Shown here piece after piece: positions 56,596-64,000 of a DNA stretch of 64,000 nt. A program made the translations under genes and the position numbers. The DNA is from Isoetes taiwanensis (lineage: Eukaryota > Streptophyta > Lycopodiopsida > Isoetales > Isoetaceae), in the NCBI GenBank assembly GCA_021234155.1, contig JAJEKV010000124.1, positions 618,001-682,000 on the forward strand. The letters are read 5' to 3'. The first letter of the stretch is position 1, and each line of letters starts with the position of its first letter. Under the pieces are notes generated by a model. It had not been told where the DNA came from. It made no database searches and saw only the letters and a program-made list of their open reading frames with translations.

Positions 56596-56655
56596 GCGTC
56601 GTTTTAAGGCGTATAGGCGTCGTTTAACGGCGTTTAAAGGTCGTTTAACGGCGTC
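56596..56655. repeat. CACTA subterminal repeats, left cluster
   Basis: GCGTCGTTTTAAGGCG, GGCGTCGTTTAACGGCG and GTCGTTTAACGGCGTC follow one another within 60 bp. They are variants of the palindrome seen at 63.2-63.4 kb. Confidence 0.6.
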
Positions 56656-56700
56656 TATCTTGACGTTCGCGGCTACTAACGACGTCGTCTGAAATTTGTT

Positions 56701-57330
56701 TTGTTTTTCGTATCTTTGAGATGCCATATATATTGCCCTATTAGTCCTCCAGCTTCTCGCCGCCCTCCGTCCTCTGCTCCTGCGCCCTCCGGCTTCCTCC
56801 TCCTCCTCCCCGTCGGACTCCTCACCTACATCGCCATGGCGCTTCTCGATGCATGCCCGCTTGATGCCGCACGGAGAGGCCGTGCAGGCTCTTTGGAGCA
56901 CACTGAGCGCCTCCGGTCACGAGTGGCTAGAGGCGAACCTAACCCAAGAAAGGCGGAGTTCAAGCAAGCCATGACAAAGGCTGCGTGATAGGGGCAAGAA
57001 AGACCTCGCTTCGCATTCTTGGGAGGCGGAACCTTCCCTCAATCTGAGGCTCGAGTGCACGAAGAAATGCATGGTGAGCTCGTTGTGCTTGGCCGTATGC
57101 TAGAGGATAGGGGCCTTTGGGAAGGAAACATTCTTTGAAGCCCTACTTTCAAAAGTTGCACCGGACCAACGGGGCATGCGGGAAGTGCTCGTACATGAAT
57201 TCCTTGGGGAAGCAGACACCCCGCCGGGAGGCTTGGATTCCATGCTTGGGAGGCTTGTTACGGCGGGGTGGAGGAAATCACCGTCGAGCACCTTGAGCTT
57301 CTTGAGTGGATCCTGCTTGGATCTTTGATA
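56701..57330 (+). other. Coding-like remnant on the plus strand
   Basis: An ATG at 56,836 opens MALLDACPLDAARRGRAGS and a 51-codon frame ending at 56,986. After a shift, 57,110-57,330 stays open and reads FGKETFFEALLSKVAPDQRG, then VLVHEFLGEADTPPGGLDSM. I do not recognise the family. Orientation is opposite to the TNP2 transposase, so it could be a second element gene, a captured host fragment or an adjacent relic. Confidence 0.3.
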
Positions 57331-57499
57331 TATACCACTAGATGTGCTTTGGCATCCACTTTGTTTTGTGTATTTGAATTGTGTATGGGTTTTTATATGA
57401 ATTTTGTATTTTGAAGGGAATACATATATGATTTTTGTATATGAATCTTGCATTTTGAAGGAATCTTCACATTTTATGATTAATTAAACATAAAGCGTG

Positions 57500-58440
57500 T
57501 ACTCAATTGTATGTAGAACTGCTTACGATCGGGCGCTTGCAAGCCATAGGTCTATACTAGGATGCCAATTAACTTGGCATAAATGTCTATGATAACCCGA
57601 AGTTGCAATACTAATGTTGCCTAATATGGTTTGTAGTATACACAAATTCGCATGCCAAAGTATTTTCTTATTCATATGTGGGAAGAAAATATAATAATCA
57701 TAATAAAGTAATGAAGGTTCAATCGATGGTAGTCTTCTATCATGACAATAGTCTACCCCCCCCCAACCCCCAACCTCCCTATTCGACCGCCATCTCTTCT
57801 TCACCTTCAAATATGCGGCGGGGGGCGAGCCTTACATGGAACTCTGAACCACCACCGATCTTGCAAAGGATGCGGAGCGAAGGTGACCTACAAAACCTCT
57901 ATTACATTAGTTCCTTTGTTAATGACATATATAAATTTTATTGCATCCAAGTAAACATACTTGTTCACATTGCTCAACCCTCACGAGGTGTGTCTTGACC
58001 ACGATGAAGCGCGAGTTGAATCTAGTGAATCTGAGGCCACTCGGATCTTTGCGTATCGTGGCATGAGCACCGATACACACAAGATCAAACCATTAGGCAT
58101 CAAACAACATTGTTTTGAATGCACTACCGAGCATCAACCTCCATGATAGTCTTTATAGTACCAATCCATTCCAACATTGCCTCGATTGGGTTTTGAGTGC
58201 ACTACCGGTCACGGCAACATGTACTAAACTTTGCTGATATACCACAATCATAAGTCGTTTGCCATGATCCACACTTTGTCGTCGAAAGTGAGCACCGGAA
58301 GACCATATTGATGCATATGAATTATACTACAAAGTAAAAGGAACAAATGTTCAAAATAACGAGCGAAACTTCGTGAATTATATGCTATTAAGTTGCACTT
58401 ACAAATAGTGACACGCCTTTAGCATATGCAAATTCTTCGC
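57500..58440 (-). pseudogene. C-terminal tail of the CACTA transposase (degraded)
   Basis: Downstream of the DUF4218 and GRPRKK segments the minus strand has broken reading such as EAMLEWIGTIKTIMEVDAR and NKYVYLDAIKFIYVINK, which resembles the DUF4216 region at the C-terminus of plant TNP2-type transposases (a colour-poor match judged by eye). Stops interrupt every frame. A C-run at 57,765-57,775 and AT-rich sequence close it. Confidence 0.35.
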
Positions 58441-60990
58441 TAGAAACATGTTATACGTTGCCTTGCCATCTCTAGTTGTTCGAGCAGCCATTTATTGTTT
58501 ATCTCTTGGCGGGACCCTAGATGATCGGAAGTGGTTGTTTTGCGATTCTTTTGTCGATAGCGTCTTCTCTCCTCATCTCTCTTTATTTTTTTTCTTCCTC
58601 GTATTTTTTTTTTTATCCATTTCTCCATGGGAGTGGAGTTGTAGATGAGAAACTTATTGACTTTTGCCTGTTCTTCTAGTGTGAACAATTTCTTACGTGG
58701 TCTTCCTTCGGGGAACTTCTCCAATTATAGTTGGAGTGTCTTCATCGGTCCATAATCGTGGAGCATTGGGGTGTAGATCGGCCAAGAACTTCGGTGACAT
58801 AGAATAATGACTCTCGTGCTAACCAACCCTCGGCCATGCAACCCTCGGCCTTGCCTTGACGTCTGAAGTCCTTGAGGACCTTGAGCGTTCTATAAAAACA
58901 TCCATCTAGGATTTGTTGTGCTGCAAGCTCTACGCCGTCCACTAAATGCACTAGTAAGTGAGTTTGTATGTCGAGAAAACTTGTTGGGAATTCTTTCTCT
59001 AGCATACAACATGCCTCAACGACCTTAGTTCGCATGTCGCAATTTCATTTGTCGGTATCTCCTTCCTTGTAATCCATCTAAATATCATTTAAGAAAGAAA
59101 AAAAGTTAAGTGAGAGTTCAGCATCAGTGTTTTCTAAATCCGTCGAACACGGAAAACTCGATAGGAGACATATTGCATGTAGTGGACCGTCGGTGAGGCG
59201 ACCCCTCGAGAACAATAGGCATAACAAAGCTGCAACATCTTATGCCAATCATGAGATTTCAACCCGATTAACTCCCGCCGTTAGAGAAACAATTACATAG
59301 CGAATGCATATATCTGCCGAGTCTTTATTGCCTTGATCGCTTCTCGAGCGGGTTTCATACATTTTCTAGGCACGATCCAATCCACTTGTGGCCTTATTCC
59401 TTCTTGACATTTAACCATGCTTTAGATTTTGATCCGACTTCTTGTAGATCTTCGTCTTTGCATCTGTGTCCTTCGTCCGGTGACATGCTTCCAAATAGGG
59501 CGAAAGCGTTTTTAAAGATGTGCATGGGATCAAGAAGATGATGGATCTTCAATTACATCCAATAGGGTAGAAGGAAGAAGGATGCTTTCCACTTCATTCC
59601 CTTAACCTTATTTCCTTGATTGGCATCCCACATGTTACCCCAATCTCTCATTGTCAACCTTTTGGGAGGCTCTTGATTGCAATGTTTTTCTCTTGGACCT
59701 ACGTATCGAAGTCGATTTTCCATTGGCGAGATATCTCTTGAAGTTTGCATAGACATTTTTTGTGCAATGCGGTTGACCGGCGAGAGTTCAGCTGTTCAAA
59801 CCCACACAAGTGACATCACGCATATCCGGACACTTGGAGTCGGAGAGTTCATACAAACCAGGCCAATCGCTCGTTGTCCACATTAAGATTGCTCTCAAGG
59901 TAAATCTTAGTTAAATCCGCGAAGTTCTCTTGAGACATCGTAAACTTCAATACCTTCACTCCACAATGTCAAAAGCTCATCAATAACTATTTTACCGGAT
60001 ATGGATCTAGACTTTCCGGCTTCTTCGGTCCTGGAACTAATAGTACTACCATTAAATGGCTAGTCTTCATGAGTAACCACGGTGGTAAATTATAGTTGAT
60101 CAACACTCTTTGGCCAAGTTGACCCGCGGCGGTGATTGGCGTCCATAAGGATTAACACCATCCGTTTGCCAACCCTAATCGAGATTTCGTGGCTCTCTTC
60201 CAAATTCCGGCCATGTTTCATCAATATGCTTCCATTGCTTGGAGTCACTAACCTTGGAGTACATTGTCACTCGGCGCATTAGCGGCACACCAACCCATGG
60301 CGAAGCTAGAGATTCACATCGAAACAATAGCCTTATCACGAGGGATCAATGGAAATGGCGAACCACCTTCATCGGGGACGGTCTTTCCCTTGGCATCGCA
60401 TTGTACCTAGAGGCACCACATTTTAGGGCATGTTTACGTGTTCTTGTAGATGTCATCCGGATAATATACCATGCAATCATTTGGACAAGCGTGAATCTTA
60501 TGGTAGCCTAAACCCGATAAATTTGCCAATATATTTTTTATTCGGTGCGACTTTTGGGCATAGTGTTCCCTTGTGGGAGTATTTTCTCTTGCAATAACTT
60601 TTGTATAAAAGCGGACCTTTACGTATACATTCAACTACAAATTCAATAAGTCAAGTGATTGCAATTGTACTTACTCTAACAAAGCCGTAACACTTGGCAT
60701 TGCTCCATTTGAATTTGGCTTGAAGGTTTAATATCAATAAAGATGTCGTCAATCTAGATATGCTTGCACTGGATATAATGCTTTATCGCCTCCTCAATAA
60801 AAGCGTGATCTTCATGACCATCGTTAGGAGTATTTATATCGTCATCTAGGTCGATTTGTCGAAGATTGGGCCAAATGCATCTAACATGTCGGCTATGGGT
60901 TCCTCAACTTCCATGAAGTCGTCCATAGGGGCATTGTCATCATCTTCATCATCGTATTCCTGTTCATCTTCATCATTGTACTCTTCATTA
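58440..60990 (-). pseudogene. CACTA transposase, TNP2-like core with DUF4218
   Basis: On the minus strand, in N-to-C order and mixed frames: an acidic stretch ending EPIADMLDAFGPIFDKS (60,860-60,990); LGYHKIHACPNDCMVYY (about 60,500), a hallmark of TNP2; KCGASRYN with HFPLIPR one frame away (about 60,350-60,430); SKQWKHIDETWPEFGREPRN (about 60,200); DGVNPYG (about 60,150); IDELLTLWSEGIEVYDVS (about 59,960); MENRLRYVGPREKHC (about 59,720); SFFLLPYW (about 59,560); EKEFPTSFLDIQTHLLVHL and EGCMAEGWLARESL (DUF4218, about 58,790-59,000); and FPEGRPRKKLFTLEEQAK (about 58,670-58,710). CACTA transposases cut and paste the element. At least eight frameshifts or stops make it non-functional as written, though some may be missed introns. 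Confidence 0.8.
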
Positions 60991-61279
60991 TGCGTTGTGC
61001 CCATGTTTGTACCATACTGCTCAATGTATTCTATTGCGCTATCATAATGACTTTTGATGTCGCCAATTGATGCGGCTTGGATGTGGTCTTATATCCACTT
61101 GCCTACCCCGCGTCAGATTAAAGCGAAATATATGCGTGATTGATACATACATTGAGAGAGCGCGTGTTTGTTAAATTTTAAGCATTTAATAACGAACGAA
61201 ATATAAAATTTTATGTCATAATCAAAGCATATATTGAAGATATAATACACATTTATCTTCAATATGTGCAATCTCATTC

Positions 61280-61320
61280 CAAGAGAAGAAGAAGAAGAAT
61301 TCGAAGAAGAAGAAGAAAAA
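61280..61320. repeat. GAA-rich simple sequence
   Basis: AGAAGAAGAAGAAG-type repeats cover about 40 bp in two blocks separated by AATTCG. Confidence 0.7.
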
Positions 61321-61479
61321 TGGTGCATTAAAAAAATTATATGAGTAATTTGAGTACATCATCAAAGGACCTCCTAGGTATTGGTCTACCGTATTCATAT
61401 TCAATGAACAATTCATCACCAATACACAAAGTTTTTATAGCATAAACCATGATATATCTAAAAATCAATTTTACGGCTA

Positions 61480-62694
61480 AAAAAAATCTTCTTGGTCTTT
61501 GTTTGCCTCGACAAATTCACAATTGGTAGCTTGAGATTCTCGATAGAGCTATTAATAAAAAGCGACAAGGTTTCCATGCAGCGGGGCGACCATCAATATA
61601 TGTGAAGCTTGCGTGATCACCGGGCTTGGATATTGTTCGTGCATTTGAATTTAGGCCATAGATGAGCATGCGCCACTGATGCTTACTCAATTTATGCCAA
61701 GTGTCTGAGTTATATTCAGGACCTACATATGGCATTAAAGGAACAGTCGTACCATCTTTGACTTTCACACTAGTCATAATATATAATCCGGCCAAACCAG
61801 TCGAGGGACCCGACTATTTTTAATCATGTCTTGCGCCTACCCCAATATGTAAATTGCTCCCCATAAATAATTGGCTTGCCTCTAGGCCATGCATTGAATT
61901 TCTTCGATCTTTATCGTAAAGAAATTTTGGACCAAATGGACTAGTGAAGGTGGAAGATTATTTTCTTCGACATGATCTAGTACATTCCAATTTTGATGAA
62001 CATTGTCATTCCCTCCAATCTTGGCAGCGGCCATTGCACGCGAGAGTTCTATCACGTAATGGGATACTCTTTGAGGAAGTTGATGGCTTTCTTTTTGTAG
62101 GGTTTTCTATGAACACATTCATAGTATCAACATCATCTACTTCCAATGACAACATAACCCCAAAATCTATATACTGCTTCGAGCTCACTTCATTCTCAAT
62201 TTCTTCCTAACAAAATACAAGCAAACTAAGTTAAGACATCGATTCAAGTACATGAGAGTAGTTGATTATCGTTCATAAGATTCGTGTATTATACCTCGTT
62301 GGAATACCCCACATGTGCGTCAGGAAACCTTTGGATTTGTCGGGCATTCACCATATTTCTCAACATGGTCGAGGACAGTCTTTCTCATCCGTTTTATTTG
62401 TCCTTTGCACATCGAACAATTGCAATATAACCGCTCTGTCAAGTACAACTGCAAAAAAAAAAGTAACATCAAGATATAAAGTTAACTAATCATTCGAAAC
62501 ATGTTTATGGTACATACATCGGCGGCATTCATTTCATGCACACCACCCCAGCCTCTAGGAAGACTAGGTCCACTGGGTCTAATTGGACTATTTGTGGCAA
62601 TTGTTGGGGTAACATTCTTGCGCAAGTCGCCATGTAACTTTCTCAAAGCTTTCTGTCTCACTTTACGTTCAAATTCCTTCTGACGTTCGTCCAT
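61480..62694 (-). pseudogene. N-terminal exons of the CACTA protein (candidate)
   Basis: An ATG at 62,694 opens MDERQKEFERKVRQKALRKL, continues to MNAAD, and meets a good donor (GAT/GTATGTACC) near 62,511. A matching acceptor (TTTTTTGCAG/TTG) near 62,452 starts LYLTERLYCNCSMCKGQ then RKTVLDHVEKYG, a C.C..C...H pattern like the transposase-associated zinc region of plant CACTA proteins. Further open stretches are EVDDVDTMNVFIENPTKRK (about 62,130) and PLMPYVGPEYNSDTWHKLS (about 61,720). This fits the N-terminal half of the transposase gene or the element's second protein. The link to the TNP2 core is by position only. Confidence 0.45.
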
Positions 62695-62852
62695 GTTGTT
62701 TTCTAGTAAACAATAAAAATATTAATAAAAACCATGTAATAATATAATAATTATAAATATCCATGTTTTTTTCATGATTTTATCAAATGTTTATTCTTAA
62801 GATTGATTCATACAGCGTTTATGATATTTAGAAAGCATTTGATTGAAGGGTG

Positions 62853-63035
62853 CACGAACCCGATACATCTAGTCCTCTCCATTTGAAATGGAGTCGACCC
62901 GATACCTTATATTCACGCAACCTTTCAAATCTTTTGTAATCTATGAAGATTGAAACTTACGTTACGAGGTGCATAAACCCGATACATTTAGTCTTCTCCA
63001 TTAGGGATGGAACCGACCGATTACCTTGATCATGC
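62853..63035 (+). repeat. Direct repeat of ~60 bp, 124 bp apart
   Basis: GTGCA..AACCCGATACAT.TAGTC.TCTCCATT occurs at about 62,853 and 62,977. Each copy contains a small hairpin (CTCCATTTGAAATGGAG in the first). It lies between the presumed N-terminal exon and the right subterminal repeats of the CACTA element, where such repeats are expected. Confidence 0.55.
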
Positions 63036-63223
63036 ATCCCTCAAGTTTTTTAACATACTTTCAAGATTCAATCTTCTAATCTATTAGCATTTGGAGGTGT
63101 TTAACTCTAACACAAAGATTAAAGCGAGTAGATCTTACCTTATGAAGACCCACTAGCAAAAAATCCGAAACAAACGAGTGAAAATAACAAGTAAATAACC
63201 CGGCGGCGGGTTCCGCCATATTT

Positions 63224-63399
63224 GACGCCGTTTATCGGCGTCGGTGGACGCCGTTTAACGACGCCAAGCCGACGCCGATCCCCGACACCTAGGCATGCCA
63301 CATCGCCTTACGCGGCCGTCGATGCCCCTCATATGCCACGTCCGATGATCATGGACGCCGTTTAACGGCGTCAAATGATCATAACGCCGTTAAACGACC
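63224..63399. repeat. CACTA subterminal repeats, right cluster
   Basis: GACGCCGTTTATCGGCGTC (63,224), GACGCCGTTTAACGACGCC (63,247), GACGCCGTTTAACGGCGTC (63,354, a perfect palindrome) and AACGCCGTTAAACGACC (63,383) lie within 180 bp. Confidence 0.65.
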
Positions 63400-63694
63400 A
63401 ACCGTGATTGTTTAACATAACGTAAAACAACATACAATACAAATAACACAAATAAATAAAAATAATTTGATTGTTCCCATTCATAAAATAAGCTTATACA
63501 ACGACAACACAAATAGATAAAAAACTTATTGTTTCCATTCATAAAAAAAGCTTATACATTACTTATGTCCATCCCGAGGGCGTGGCGGTTTGATGCAACC
63601 ATTTGCATCATTATCCGCACCATTAATGTCGTTTTCTCTTTGTTTGGCTCGGTGAGCCATTCTACCGATCGTTCCTCGCATGGAACGCCGGATG

Positions 63695-63922
63695 TTAGTG
63701 CAATCGAAGCTCCTTTTCACTCATCTTTGCCACGATGGTGAAGGGAGGGTTCTCGGCGGGAGAAGCGGGGGGATTCGGAGTTGTCTTCCCTTGGAGGAGG
63801 AGGATTACCGCTAGAAGGAACATATCGCCTTGAAGGTGGTCTTCAAATGCCCGGACCATTATAGCAAGATAGGGAAGAACACTCAAAAAATAAGAATAAC
63901 GGCGACTCATCGATGGATCCAC
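63695..63922 (-). other. Coding-like open frame, unidentified
   Basis: A minus-strand ATG (63,922, or 63,910 for MSRRYSYFLSVLPYLAIM) opens about 75 codons, ending near 63,695. The minus-strand reading then offers MAHRAKQRENDINGADNDAN in another frame. The AACCCTAA array lies just upstream of this start on the same strand, a placement typical of plant promoters. No family recognised. Confidence 0.3.
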
Positions 63923-63937
63923 TTATAACGTGGATGT

Positions 63938-63961
63938 AGGGTTAGGGTTAGGGTTAGGGTT
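63938..63961 (-). promoter_or_regulatory. AACCCTAA/TTAGGG short tandem array
   Basis: GGGTTAGGGTTAGGGTTAGG gives about four TTAGGG units, read on the minus strand as CCCTAA repeats. It is too short for a telomere and has a six-base rather than the seven-base plant unit. A cluster of telo-box promoter elements ahead of the minus-strand frame at 63,922 is the simplest reading. Confidence 0.5.
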
Positions 63962-64000
63962 TTTATTTGGCAAAAAAAAAAAAAAAATCCTTCGTGTGAC

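Larger units (their letters stand above)
56585..63420 (-). mobile_element. Decayed CACTA (En/Spm) DNA transposon
   Basis: A minus-strand transposase with TNP2 and DUF4218 hallmarks lies between two clusters of the palindromic motif GACGCCGTTTAACGGCGTC. These are at about 56,596-56,655 (three degenerate copies) and 63,224-63,399 (four copies, one perfect at 63,354-63,372). Short subterminal repeats at both ends are a trademark of CACTA elements, to which the element's DNA-binding protein attaches. I could not find intact CACTA terminal inverted repeats or the 3-bp target duplication, so the exact borders are uncertain. The coding part has many small frameshifts. Length (about 6.8 kb) is normal for an autonomous-type element. 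Confidence 0.65.

Noticed and set aside
63938-63961. Chromosome end (telomere).
   Set aside because: Only about four units are present and unrelated sequence follows to the window edge.
1-64000. CRISPR arrays, bacterial operons or Shine-Dalgarno-led genes.
   Set aside because: The tandem repeats found are satellites and minisatellites without unique equal-length spacers, and the gene structures are plant nuclear.

Overview
This is nuclear DNA of a land plant, rich in repeats and poor in genes. The evidence is plant-type F-box and NB-ARC-LRR genes with GT-AG introns, a Ty1/copia element primed by initiator Met-tRNA, plant-type LINEs, a CACTA (En/Spm) transposase with TNP2 and DUF4218 motifs, tRNA-derived SINE signals and AACCCTA boxes. 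The F-box style and the unusual N-terminus of the resistance gene suggest a plant outside the well-studied angiosperms, but the species cannot be fixed from sequence alone. No operons, CRISPR arrays or convincing tRNA/rRNA genes were seen.

Layout. 1-9 kb holds gene debris: an unidentified minus-strand fragment, two inverted F-box copies (a 61-codon fragment and a twice-frameshifted near full-length copy), a MITE between them and SINE-like retroposons. 9.0-12.2 kb is a 5'-truncated LINE ending in poly(A), bracketed by TACGTA-rich flanks. 12.2-12.6 kb is a minus-strand LRR relic. 12,920-18,168 is a complete Copia element with 460-bp LTRs differing at two sites and a 5-bp target duplication; its polyprotein has one frameshift and one in-frame stop. 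20.6-23.7 kb is a minisatellite of 45-bp and 41-bp units with a ~1-kb segmental duplication. 24.6-29.0 kb is the one convincing protein-coding gene, an NB-ARC resistance gene on the minus strand with five exons (one GC-AG intron), whose 3' LRR array is badly eroded. 29.2-31.2 kb is a chain of foldback/MITE elements lying end to end. 34.7-37.3 kb is a second, decayed LINE. 39.0-55.5 kb is a 16.5-kb tandem satellite with a ~1.1-kb unit, including a local ~0.26-0.30-kb sub-repeat expansion. 56.6-63.4 kb is a decayed minus-strand CACTA transposon with palindromic subterminal repeats at both sides.

The genes do not form a pathway. The NLR (pathogen sensing) and the F-box relics (ubiquitin ligase adaptors) belong to fast birth-and-death families, and the rest records successive transposon insertion and tandem amplification. 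The most distinctive signals are the satellite, whose copies differ mainly by 1-4-base changes at CG sites between invariant blocks; the foldback chain; and the NLR with an atypical helical N-terminus.
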